Shown here: piece after piece, positions 1-7,333 of the stretch
How positions within the stretch are numbered: position 1 is the first letter of the stretch
Layout: every line of letters begins with the position of its first letter
From: a virus
IMG/VR virus record: IMGVR_UViG_3300047173_000022
Location: 1-22,602 of that record
DNA: 22,602 bases
Strand: one strand, 5' to 3'
The notes under the pieces: model-generated
What the model was told of the DNA's origin: nothing
Database searches by the model: none
The model's input: only the letters and a program-made list of their open reading frames with translations
Program-made: the position numbers and the translations under genes

Positions 1-164
1 GACCAGCGGGCATTAACACCTTATCATTTGTGTTTACAGACTCACCTGCCTCACAGTCTGATCTACCAAGCCGACCAGCGGGCATTAACACGCCTTCTCG
101 CGGTCGAAGGCGTAAGCAATCACTTGGTGTCTGATCTACCAAGCCGACCAGCGGGCACTATCAC
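1..164 (+). CRISPR. End of a CRISPR array (36-nt repeats, 2 spacers visible)
   Basis: A 36-nt unit starting GTCTGATCTACCAAG and ending GCGGGCATTAACAC occurs in full at 56-91. It recurs at 129-164 with two changes near its 3' end (CATTAACAC becomes CACTATCAC). Its last 19 bases are present at 1-19, cut by the window edge. The intervening sequences, 20-55 (36 nt) and 92-128 (37 nt), are unrelated to each other. Constant repeat length, near-constant unique spacers and a degenerate last repeat are the marks of the leader-distal end of a CRISPR array, so the leader and older-to-newer order should run off the left edge. From memory, the 3' end resembles the GGCATTAGCAC end of the Bacillus hisashii Cas12b repeat and the 5' GTC.GATC resembles the Alicyclobacillus Cas12b repeat, so type V-B is a guess. 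No cas gene or convincing anti-repeat is visible here. Confidence 0.85.
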
Positions 165-467
165 AGCCGTCACGCTATCTATCTTGTTTTGAGTTATTGC
201 GACTCGGCAACGCGAGCGGCTGTAGGGTATCTACTATCTAGTCTCAGGTATACCCCCATTCGCCAGCGGTTGTCAAGCCTTTGTTCCCATGACGCGAGAG
301 GCTCCCGGCAAATCGGCATCACGGTGGGCGCTCGCTCATTCAGGCGGCCAACGGCGCGGCGGCGTGGTCGATCTGAGATGCGAACATACGGAAGGTAGTG
401 GGCGGCGGGCAGGGGAATTCTCGTAGAGAATTTTGGCGCGGTATCCCGGTGGGCCACTCTTGTGGAA
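165..467. other. Non-coding stretch between CRISPR array and first phage-like gene
   Basis: I see no convincing gene in these 303 bases: open frames on both strands have arginine-rich, low-quality translations and no ribosome binding site. A short perfect hairpin (AATTCTC, loop GTA, GAGAATT) lies at 416-432, about 35 bases past the stop of the leftward gene ending at 468; it lacks a T-tract, so it is at best a weak terminator. If an integration junction exists between the host CRISPR locus and a prophage, it should be in this stretch, but no duplicated att core can be seen because the other end is outside the window. Confidence 0.5.
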
Positions 468-1040
468 TCATTTTGGGTCGTGGACGTTGCGGTCGGAGAG
501 GTGCCAGCCGATTGCGTTTAAGTCCCTCCGCAGTTGTGAGATCAGGATGTCTCGCTCTTCTTCGTCCGGCTCCTCCGGGTCGGGTTCGCCGTATTTTTGT
601 TTTTTGATTGTCTTCTTTGGGCGGATTGTGAGCTTGACGGGAAGAATTTCGGGAGCCTTAAGTCGGCGCATGCGCCATTGCTCAATTTCTTCCGCCGTCA
701 CGCGCGGATGAATCATACCGTCCTCTAGCGCGGCGGCAAAGAGCTTGCTGTCCAGCCGCGAAATCGCGTACAGCGTTCGTCGGGCATCGGGCAAGATATC
801 GCGGTATTGCGGATCATTGATTTTTTCATGGTTCGCAATTTTTTTTAATTTGCGAAACCAACTGTATTGGAACGGAAGACAGGCGTGATCGTAATCGGGC
901 TTCGAAATCTGAAGTTCGCGAACTATCTTAGCTACGGCCAAATTTTTTTCCAGCGTGTCGCCCCACAATCGCTTGATCCTGGCGACTTGATCGAAGGTGT
1001 GAGTGTCCCAGCGGGACACTTGGGTTGCGCTAGTACTCAT
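468..1040 (-). CDS. Helical protein of unknown function, phage/plasmid type
   Basis: A 190-residue soluble protein starting MSTSATQVSRWDTHTF; not assigned to a named family. The central part (about residues 82-125) has a pattern LPDARRTLYAISRLD followed by an alanine-rich helix, an IHP.VT turn and EEIEQWR. This LP-x-TLY-x-L ... G-x-I-x-P-x-x-T layout is common in phage and plasmid DNA-associated proteins with DUF3102-like or ParB-like helices, so DNA binding is a possibility, not a demonstration. The last 60 residues are highly charged, with a KKTIKKQK basic patch followed by DPEEPDEEER. The start codon overlaps the stop of a possible tiny upstream frame by ATGA. No membrane segment or signal peptide. 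It is transcribed away from the methyltransferase gene, with about 270 bases between the two. Confidence 0.6.
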   Translation of the reverse strand: MSTSATQVSRWDTHTFDQVARIKRLWGDTLEKNLAVAKIVRELQISKPDYDHACLPFQYSWFRKLKKIANHEKINDPQYRDILPDARRTLYAISRLDSKLFAAALEDGMIHPRVTAEEIEQWRMRRLKAPEILPVKLTIRPKKTIKKQKYGEPDPEEPDEEERDILISQLRRDLNAIGWHLSDRNVHDPK

Positions 1041-1111
1041 TTGATGCGGGATTCGGCCATGGGCAGATATACTTCGAGTCGGTTTTTTAGGTCGGTGATT
1101 CGGTCGAGCAA
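1037..1111 (-). CDS. Possible tiny ORF or gene remnant upstream of the 190-aa gene
   Basis: Reading leftward, an open frame encodes a helical stretch ending LEVYLPMAESRIK and stops at 1037-1039, overlapping the ATG of the next gene as ATGA, a typical operon junction. The frame is closed by TAA only about 12 codons further upstream and has no ATG at a sensible place; TTG at 1109-1111 is the only alternative start, giving 24 residues. It may be a leader peptide coupled to the downstream gene, the tail of a decayed gene, or chance. Confidence 0.22.
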   Translation of the reverse strand: MLDRITDLKNRLEVYLPMAESRIK

Positions 1112-1311
1112 CTGGCGAGAAGGCGCGACGGGGATCTGGTTTTGATGTTAGTCGCGCGGTGGCCGAAATTGTCTCAGATTATTTTGATGGTATGAGTTTT
1201 TTCTGGCGGCTGAAAGGCGAAAACAGACCCCGGATACCGGCGTTAGCGCGGTAAAGTAGTGCCTGGATTACTTCCCCAGTCATTCCAGCAAAAGTAGTCC
1301 GCTTAGAAGAT

Positions 1312-2889
1312 ATGTCGTTCTTAGATACTCAATGGAACGAAGAAGTAGACAAAGCCCTTCGTAATCCCCCCGGATGGAATTCGGATTTAATACAAGACAT
1401 CCACAGTTTATCGGGCGCTTCGCTTGTTGCCGCCATCAAGATTGGTAAAAGACTAGACTTTGACCTGCGTAGCAAAGGAATCCCTCTCACGGATGATGGC
1501 CTTTTTCGTGTTGGAGTTCCTTTCGAAGATGCATACACAGCAATGATGTGTGTCGAGTTAGTCATGCACGATCCCGGCTGTGAGGAGCGGACACTTTACC
1601 GGGACCGCCGACGCTACGGCACGCGCGAAGGTGAACAGGCAATAATCGATAAGATCGTGCAACTATTCGCAGCCGGGAAGTCTTACCGAAGGATCGCGGA
1701 AACACTCAATTTAGAAGGTTATTTACCGCGTAAGGGTAAGTGGACCCATTCCATGGTTAAGAATGTAATTGACGCAGGGCAGAATGTGACGCCCAGCCAT
1801 CCGTGCAAATGCCGGATGTACCGCACCGACTGGGAGAAGCCCTCCTCCCCGTCAGTCTGCATAGAAGTGTTACGCCTGAGCGACGACACCTTTGAGGCGA
1901 TGCGGACGAAAGGCGGCACCCACCGTGACACGACAGAAAACGACGTGCGGAGGTTTCGCCGGTCGCTTGCGGCTCAAGCGGATTACACTCCACCCCTGGT
2001 CGTCGATCACTCTAACATCCCTCACCTAAATCAAGTCGTCTTCGGCGATTGCCGTAAGAGGATCGAAGAATTGCCCGACAACTCCGTCTCCCTGGTTGTC
2101 ACGTCCCCGCCTTACGGGGAGCAAAGAAGCCAATACAAGGGAGCCACCGATGCCGATTACCCAGAGTTCACCCTTGAGTGGATGACGCCGATGAAGCAGG
2201 CGTTAAAGAACGACGGGTCGGTTATGATTATCATTCGCCCGCACGTGAAAGACGGCCAAGAAACTGATTACGTAGAGCGAACTATTACCGCCCTGAAGGG
2301 CGCGGGCTGGATACTCATTCAGCGTTCGATCTGGTACAAACCGGATGGCGGACCATTTGGCGCGGTGGATCGGCCACGTCGGAACTATGAGTATGTTTTG
2401 TGGTTTGCGAAAACTACGAAACCCTACGTCAATCTGACGGCTGACGGCAAAAACTCAGATCGCATCGGCATGTTAACCAAGAATCCGCAAGGCAACTTTC
2501 ACTCCACCGGTGGCGGTTTCGTCGATGGAATCGCGCGAGTAAGCGATGTTATTATCGCGCCTGTTTCCGGCTGTGACAAAGGCGTAAATCACCCCGCCAT
2601 GTGTCCGCCTGATTTAATACGCCAGTTGATACTTCCTTATGCGCCGGAGGGCGGGCTAGTCGTTGATCCTTTTGCCGGAGCTGGTACGACTTGTCTAGTA
2701 GCGCAGTCGCTAGGCCGCGACTCCATTGGCTTTGAGAACGGGTATGAGGAACTTGGAAAAGATCGGGATGGGAAGCCGATACACGGGGATTCATTCGCCG
2801 ACATCGCTAACCGACGCTTGGCAACTGAGGTGAAGTATAAAAGGGGAGCGGCGCTGGTGAAGACGATGGCGAAAGGCGTGGGCGCTTAA
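1312..2889 (+). CDS. DNA methyltransferase (beta class, TSPPY) with N-terminal recombinase-like HTH
   Basis: Predicted S-adenosylmethionine-dependent DNA amino-methyltransferase (N4-cytosine or N6-adenine), 525 residues. The C-terminal half carries the catalytic motif IV TSPPY at 264-268 ahead of the SAM-binding motif DPFAGAGTT at 452-460, with HPAMCPPDLIR at 427-437; this order defines the beta class. The N-terminal 240 residues are unusual. At about 107-154 a segment (IIDKIVQLFAAGKSYRRIAE, then GYLPRKGKW and VKNVI) looks like the helix-turn-helix of large serine recombinases or transposase linkers, and may supply target recognition. No restriction endonuclease is adjacent, so it looks like an orphan phage or mobile-element methylase protecting DNA from host restriction. 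The ATG has only a weak purine-rich AGAAGA upstream. Its stop overlaps the convergent gene by four bases. Target base and sequence cannot be read from here. Confidence 0.88.
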   Translation: MSFLDTQWNEEVDKALRNPPGWNSDLIQDIHSLSGASLVAAIKIGKRLDFDLRSKGIPLTDDGLFRVGVPFEDAYTAMMCVELVMHDPGCEERTLYRDRRRYGTREGEQAIIDKIVQLFAAGKSYRRIAETLNLEGYLPRKGKWTHSMVKNVIDAGQNVTPSHPCKCRMYRTDWEKPSSPSVCIEVLRLSDDTFEAMRTKGGTHRDTTENDVRRFRRSLAAQADYTPPLVVDHSNIPHLNQVVFGDCRKRIEELPDNSVSLVVTSPPYGEQRSQYKGATDADYPEFTLEWMTPMKQALKNDGSVMIIIRPHVKDGQETDYVERTITALKGAGWILIQRSIWYKPDGGPFGAVDRPRRNYEYVLWFAKTTKPYVNLTADGKNSDRIGMLTKNPQGNFHSTGGGFVDGIARVSDVIIAPVSGCDKGVNHPAMCPPDLIRQLILPYAPEGGLVVDPFAGAGTTCLVAQSLGRDSIGFENGYEELGKDRDGKPIHGDSFADIANRRLATEVKYKRGAALVKTMAKGVGA

Positions 2890-3662
2890 GCCAGCAGCAA
2901 ATCAAGCGCAGCAACGTCCAGGGTCACGCTAGTTGCTCCCCGGCTCCTTGCCGCGTCAATGCTGGTGCGGATCAGATCGGCGACGCTGGGCACGACGTAG
3001 ACGGTATCGGCGGGCGCTGTGGCTGGCGGCTGCATCGGCGGTTGCGCATCGGCTTGCGCACCTTCGGCGGTCGGCAACGGTGATGCTGGCTCAGCGATCG
3101 GCGCGATTTCGCGGAGCGCGGATTTCTTGCTGTGATCCGGCGCTGGCATTTTACCCTGGCGGCGCTTTTGCCAAACTTCGCGCATTTTGCCGCCACGGTT
3201 CCCGGCAGGCGGCTTAACTGAGGGAATCTTCTCAGTTAATGGCTTGACGGCTACGCTGGCGGTCTTTTTAATGCGCGCCGGGGGCCGGGCTGGTTCAGCT
3301 TTTGTAGTGGCGGCAATGATCGCGTCAAGCTCTTCTGTATCGCCGTCGTCGGTGTCGGCCTCATCGTCGGGGCTTAACTCAGGATCGTCGCCGGTATCGG
3401 CGTCGTCGGTCGTAGAAGTTGTATCCACGGGCGCGGCGGCAATCTCGCCGTCAAGCTCACCGCGCAACTCATCGCTGAGTGTGAACGTCCCGCCCTTGCC
3501 GCGCTTCAACAGGCCCTCATTGACCAGATCGTCCAGCCGGGTGGCCAGCGCCGGGCGCGATAAGCCGGACGCAGGGAGGAGTTGACTTTCCGTTAGGCCG
3601 CCGCCCGGCGCGGTGCGGAGGGCTTTGATGATGGCGGCTTCATGACGATCAGAGAAGAACAT
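2886..3662 (-). CDS. Winged-helix protein with acidic linker, unknown function
   Basis: 258 residues, not assigned to a named family. Residues 1-62 look like a winged helix: helices around HEAAIIKALRTAPG, a recognition-helix-like GLSRPALATRLDDLVNEG and a wing GLLKRGKGGTFTLS, as in MarR/Lrp-type DNA-binding domains. Residues 75-115 are a strongly acidic, threonine-rich linker (many DD, DT, ED pairs). Residues 115-225 are proline/alanine-rich with a basic patch (GGKMREVWQKRRQGK). The last 30 residues form an amphipathic helix ending DVAALDLLLA. It is the last gene of the leftward early operon, six bases after the small acidic gene, and its end overlaps the end of the convergent methyltransferase gene. 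A regulatory or replication-accessory role is inferred only from position and the DNA-binding fold. Confidence 0.7.
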   Translation of the reverse strand: MFFSDRHEAAIIKALRTAPGGGLTESQLLPASGLSRPALATRLDDLVNEGLLKRGKGGTFTLSDELRGELDGEIAAAPVDTTSTTDDADTGDDPELSPDDEADTDDGDTEELDAIIAATTKAEPARPPARIKKTASVAVKPLTEKIPSVKPPAGNRGGKMREVWQKRRQGKMPAPDHSKKSALREIAPIAEPASPLPTAEGAQADAQPPMQPPATAPADTVYVVPSVADLIRTSIDAARSRGATSVTLDVAALDLLLA

Positions 3663-3668
3663 TGCGGT

Positions 3669-3836
3669 TTACCACTCCCAGGGGTGAAAAGGAAGTTGAA
3701 GTTGACCGTCCGCGTCTTCGTCTTCATCGTCGGCTGAAGGCCCCGGCCAGTCGTCCGGCAGCGGCGCGGCGAATTCTTCCGTCTCAGTAGGGTCAGTGGG
3801 AGCGAAGTCTAGATCAGGCGGCAATGGTACGTCCAC
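3669..3836 (-). CDS. Small acidic protein (55 aa), unknown function
   Basis: Reading leftward from a GTG at 3834-3836, an open frame encodes 55 residues beginning MDVPLPPDLDF and ending LQLPFHPWEW, with stop TAA at 3669-3671. An in-frame TAA lies two codons before the GTG, so this is the only usable start. The composition is strongly acidic (an ADDEDEDADG run at about 35-44) and proline-rich with a WEW C-terminus, which is not what a random frame in GC-rich DNA gives. It lies between the primase gene (about 78 bases away) and the winged-helix gene (six bases away), consistent with an operon. No family recognised. Small acidic phage proteins can be inhibitors or DNA mimics, but nothing here shows that. 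Confidence 0.6.
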   Translation of the reverse strand: MDVPLPPDLDFAPTDPTETEEFAAPLPDDWPGPSADDEDEDADGQLQLPFHPWEW

Positions 3837-3914
3837 GCTTCGTTAATACCCGGCTGCGGCGGGAAATGAACGGAATTCGGAATATATTTCTGAGAATTCC
3901 GGCTAGAGAGAGGC

Positions 3915-5081
3915 TCACTCAACAAGATCAGCGCCGCCCCATCCTTCAATGGCGTGCTGGAGCTCTTCGGGGGAAACTTCAGTTTCCGGCCAGAATCGAA
4001 TGCCGCAGCGGCGGCCCGTCAAATCTTCGCAATGCTTCAGGAGTTTAGCAAAGGTCACTTCCCCGCATTCGTCGTGGAAGCACTTAAACTGGACGCCACC
4101 ATCGGCATGAAGGATCAAGCAAGACTTACCCCGGCCAACGTTCATCTTGTTGTGCGACTCGCCACTAGCTGGACATGGATCGAAGCTGTACCATGTTTTG
4201 TCGCCGTCGTTCGTGACCCTCACCAAACTGAAAATCTCAGGGTAGAGTGCAATGAGTTGCTCAATCTTTCCTTCGGTCCCGAGTTGCTTCAAGGCGCTTT
4301 TACTGGGCGGCGGCGGCGCGACATAACCCCATGCTCTTGCCAATGCGGAATAATCGGCGGGCAGGTATTGCGGCGGATACTCGAACACTTGAGCGATGCG
4401 GCCACCCTTTAGATTTTTGAATCCAGGGAGCCTGCTGATGCGGTTGGCGTCGAAGACATTACGGTCGATTTTCGTTTTACCATCGTCAAATTTATCGGCA
4501 AGGTGGTGGAGAAAGAATACCAAACTCCGATTGGCGTTAGGCACACTGGTTGCACGGTTGGGAGTTCGATATACCAGGTACCAGCCGTTGCCGCTGAAGG
4601 CAACCACGGGCAAAGGAAAACCGCACGCACTGAGACAGTCGCGCACGTTGAGGGCGAAAAAGTAGGCTTCCCACGTTTGGGCGCGAGTTGCCGCCTCACT
4701 GGCGGGGCGAACCGGGTCGCAATCAATAAAGAGATTTGAGCGCATCTCAATATCACTGCCTTTTGTTGTCTCGAAGCTGCGCGGGCGCGCGGTATTCAAA
4801 GGGTGCGGCCAGGTCGCCGGGTGCTTAGGAGACTTTAACCCGTTCAGCGTGTGATAAACGTTGGCGTGTAACGTGGTACTCATTTTATGCGCGTAAATGG
4901 CGGCGAGATGAGGATCGGTGAATAAGCCGGAGGCGACAGACTTCCCGGTCAAACCACGAATCTCAAAAACATGATGAGGGTGAACGAAGCGCAGGAATTG
5001 CTCCGCATGCGCGACGTTGGAAAGCGGATCGTCGGTGAGCTTGACCGGCTCTAGGCTAGTTAAGGCGTTCTGTGTCGTCAT
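3915..5081 (-). CDS. AEP-type DNA primase with C-terminal zinc-binding region
   Basis: Predicted archaeo-eukaryotic-type primase (388 residues) that would make primers for phage DNA replication. Numbering from MTTQNALTSL, the catalytic pair is in FIDCD (118-122), followed by AFSGNGWYLVYR (161-172), the conserved glycine-rich strand, and DRNVFDANRISRLPG (206-220), typical of phage and plasmid RepB/prim-pol-like primases. The C-terminal region has cysteines in DPCP (301-304), a cysteine at 321 and FKCFHDEC (332-339), likely one zinc site. I place the start at 5081: an in-frame upstream ATG at 5186 would add 35 basic residues lying wholly inside the helicase gene. With the chosen start the gene overlaps the helicase gene by 26 bases, suggesting translational coupling. 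Many phages fuse primase and helicase; here they are separate. Confidence 0.82.
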   Translation of the reverse strand: MTTQNALTSLEPVKLTDDPLSNVAHAEQFLRFVHPHHVFEIRGLTGKSVASGLFTDPHLAAIYAHKMSTTLHANVYHTLNGLKSPKHPATWPHPLNTARPRSFETTKGSDIEMRSNLFIDCDPVRPASEAATRAQTWEAYFFALNVRDCLSACGFPLPVVAFSGNGWYLVYRTPNRATSVPNANRSLVFFLHHLADKFDDGKTKIDRNVFDANRISRLPGFKNLKGGRIAQVFEYPPQYLPADYSALARAWGYVAPPPPSKSALKQLGTEGKIEQLIALYPEIFSLVRVTNDGDKTWYSFDPCPASGESHNKMNVGRGKSCLILHADGGVQFKCFHDECGEVTFAKLLKHCEDLTGRRCGIRFWPETEVSPEELQHAIEGWGGADLVE

Positions 5082-6948
5082 TAGTGATTCCAAGGCGTTT
5101 CGCTTCTGCCTCCCACATGGGGTCGGCGAATACTTCCTCATCGGATGGTGGAGTCCTTTTAGCGGCGGGTTCAGACGATGGGACAAGGTGATCCCACTTA
5201 ATAGGGCGAGCCTTTTGAGTTGCGGCCATCTCCCGGTAGAGCGCTTGACAGTCGATCATCTCAGTGTCGGACGGGGCAAATTTGTATGTCGTTCCAGTGC
5301 GGTCGTGTTCGCGCGAATAACCGATCACCTTGAGCGATGAAATTTGCTTCGACAACGCCGTTCCAAAGGCGCTCACGGCTTTATAGGTAAATGGCTGGCC
5401 TAGCTCTTCAGACACGTTGCGCAACTCGCCAAAGAGCGTCGTAGAGCTGACTGCGCGGTTGGCGTTGGCTTTGCTTTTGCCCAACCAACATCTAACGGTG
5501 TGTACCAGCGGATTGGAGGAAGTGATCGTCTCGCCATACTTTTTCATGTACGCGGCCCAAAGGTTAACGGTGCTATCCAAGGTTCCCTCATATTCGCTCA
5601 CAACGAGTGTGAAGGCTTCATATTCAACCATTTCACTCTGATACGGGTAGACCTTTGCACCGTGTTGCAGATGAGCGCGGAGGATATTCTGACTGCGTAG
5701 GATGTACTCGGCGAGAAGCGCGGGACGCGCCTTTAGAACAGCGTTAAACAGCTTTTGCTTAGGGATCTTCTTCGGGGCGGCTGGTGCCACGTCCAATGTG
5801 AGGGTGCGCCGATGCACATCCGACCTGCTAAAGGGATTGACACGGCTGGTAAAGACTCCGTGATTGTGGATCACAAAGGTATCCTTCATGTTGGTTGTGA
5901 AAAGGCGGCGTAAATCGATCTCAGCACCGGTGGCGATATGACAAAGGCGATCTGAGTAAGATGCCAACTTGGGATCATCTAAGCCAAAGCTGTCGATGTT
6001 ATCGTAAACGACATACGACCTGTTCGTGATGGAGGCAATTAGTGCGTCTTCCTTCATCGGGAGCGCTTGCGCCAGGGAGGCTTCACCACGTAGGAATGTC
6101 AAGATCATTTCAGGGCCGCTGCTTTTCGTGCCGCCTGCTTCGCCCTTTAAGAGCGTCAAGGGCCACAACGGATATTTGCTGGCGGCCGGAATAAACAGGA
6201 ACCTGGTTAAGAACATCTGGTGATTTTGATCGTGGCTGAGAATATCATCGTGGCTCCAGCGAGTGGTTAGGAGTTGGGTCATTGGAAGATCAGGTAGTAG
6301 CTTGGTGCAGGCGGTGCCAACTTTAGGCTGCATCTCTTCAATCAAAGGCTTTAGCTCTGACAGCGGCGGCCATGCACCAATATCGTCGGCGATCAAGATC
6401 ACGCCATCGGTGCCGAGTGGGACCTCTGAGATGGAATCCGCCGTGATCTTAATCATGGTGGTACCACCCGCGTTCAGGTAAACAGCGTCATCGCTCATGT
6501 AGCTGAGATGATAAAGCTTGCGCTTGGGCGAGACTTCGGCGATCTGGCGTAGGTTGCTAGCTATTAGCTTCGTCGCTTTTTGAGTATCCAGCAGCCGGAT
6601 CAAACGCAGTAAATGCATGAATTCCGGGCCGGGGTCCTTACCCTCCAACCTGATTACCTTGTTGGTCGCGCGATCAAAAAGGTAAGGGTATGGACTGCGG
6701 AAGCATTCAGCACGGGCGGGGGTTTCACCTGCACGCGCTAAGAAGAATCTCCTAACCTCATCCCAAAGGCGTTGCTCCACTTCATGTGCCGCAAGCTTGA
6801 CGTACTCCACCTTCTCGTAACCATCACCATCTTCGGTGATTACCTCTTTGAAGCCGTGTCTGAGCCATGTGACTCTATCGGCAAAGCTCGCTAAACTCTC
6901 CGGTGGGCCGTCCGGCAAGGGGCATGGTCCTATGTTGATCTTCTTCAT
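5056..6948 (-). CDS. Phage replicative helicase, D5/AAA+ type
   Basis: A 630-residue ATPase of the phage D5-like helicase group. The Walker A region is KGEAGGTKSS (268-277), where the glycine before the lysine is replaced by threonine; related phage proteins have GEQGSAKST there. A Walker B-like YVVYDN (312-317) follows, then SDRLCHIATGAEIDLRRLFTT (332-352) and SDVHRRTLTL (375-384), whose paired arginines fit the arginine-finger/sensor region of this family. The N-terminal 250 residues lack an obvious primase motif; the primase is the next gene. The C-terminus (about 480-560) looks like a winged-helix segment. ATG at 6946-6948 has AAGGA upstream and starts seven bases after the preceding gene. 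It should unwind DNA at the phage origin in partnership with the primase. Confidence 0.8.
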   Translation of the reverse strand: MKKINIGPCPLPDGPPESLASFADRVTWLRHGFKEVITEDGDGYEKVEYVKLAAHEVEQRLWDEVRRFFLARAGETPARAECFRSPYPYLFDRATNKVIRLEGKDPGPEFMHLLRLIRLLDTQKATKLIASNLRQIAEVSPKRKLYHLSYMSDDAVYLNAGGTTMIKITADSISEVPLGTDGVILIADDIGAWPPLSELKPLIEEMQPKVGTACTKLLPDLPMTQLLTTRWSHDDILSHDQNHQMFLTRFLFIPAASKYPLWPLTLLKGEAGGTKSSGPEMILTFLRGEASLAQALPMKEDALIASITNRSYVVYDNIDSFGLDDPKLASYSDRLCHIATGAEIDLRRLFTTNMKDTFVIHNHGVFTSRVNPFSRSDVHRRTLTLDVAPAAPKKIPKQKLFNAVLKARPALLAEYILRSQNILRAHLQHGAKVYPYQSEMVEYEAFTLVVSEYEGTLDSTVNLWAAYMKKYGETITSSNPLVHTVRCWLGKSKANANRAVSSTTLFGELRNVSEELGQPFTYKAVSAFGTALSKQISSLKVIGYSREHDRTGTTYKFAPSDTEMIDCQALYREMAATQKARPIKWDHLVPSSEPAAKRTPPSDEEVFADPMWEAEAKRLGITNDDTERLN

Positions 6949-6955
6949 TTGATCC

Positions 6956-7333
6956 TTATTCTTTCCCGGCGATGCCGGGGGTTAACTTTCCCCGAAAGTC
7001 GGGGGCTGCGGAAAACAACACCGTGGCGTGTGTGATTGAAGTCGGGTGTTCAATGACGCGACGGCGCACAAGAGCAAAACTCAGCAGCCGTGTGACGGCG
7101 GCGTAAACGGTTTGATGACTGATAGGAAGTTGCCGCTCAATCTCCGGGACGGTGACCTCCGCATCGGCGGGGAGGTGGCACAGGTAGGTCAGGATAGCCT
7201 TGTGACTCCAGGCCAGACGTGAGTCGCGCAGAATATCCAGGAGGACTTCGGCCTCAAGCCGATGAGTTGGCGTGTTCGGCTGTGAGTTGGTAGTTTGACT
7301 TGTATTGGTTTGAGTAGTTGTTTGGATTGACAT
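6956..7333 (-). CDS. Winged-helix protein, first gene of the replication operon
   Basis: 125 residues from the ATG at 7331-7333, chosen because a strong AAGGAAAG sits just upstream; a longer in-frame reading from 7435 would have its ATG without such a site. Residues 5-23 are a threonine/glutamine/asparagine-rich disordered leader. About 36-96 form a winged helix: SRLAWSHKAILTYLCHL, then DAEVTVPEIERQLPISHQTV as the helix-turn-helix and RLLSFALVRRRVIEHP as the wing. This resembles the helix-turn-helix domains of phage replication initiators (DnaD or lambda O-like) and of phage regulators. Being the gene nearest the GTGACAGC repeats, it is the natural candidate to bind them, as initiator or autoregulator; that is inference. 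The helicase gene follows after seven bases. Confidence 0.7.
   Translation of the reverse strand: MSIQTTTQTNTSQTTNSQPNTPTHRLEAEVLLDILRDSRLAWSHKAILTYLCHLPADAEVTVPEIERQLPISHQTVYAAVTRLLSFALVRRRVIEHPTSITHATVLFSAAPDFRGKLTPGIAGKE
6965..7004 (-). promoter_or_regulatory. Cluster of short hairpins, two mutually exclusive, before the helicase start
   Basis: CCCGGC-GAT-GCCGGG (6965-6979) is a perfect 6-bp stem. ACTTTC-CCC-GAAAGT (6985-6999) and CCCCGA-AAG-TCGGGG (6990-7004) are both perfect 6-bp stems but overlap, so only one can form at a time. They lie in the last codons of the winged-helix gene, 17-56 bases before the helicase ATG on the leftward transcript, where they could affect helicase translation. 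Structure is seen; function is inferred. Confidence 0.4.

Noticed and set aside
20-128. Self-targeting by the two spacers on the phage genes in this window
   Set aside because: Only short partial similarity was found by eye (for example near 2580); no protospacer-length match.
165-467. tracrRNA anti-repeat downstream of the array
   Set aside because: No stretch complementary to the repeat's 3' part (GTGTTAATGCC) was found; any tracrRNA is likely outside the window.
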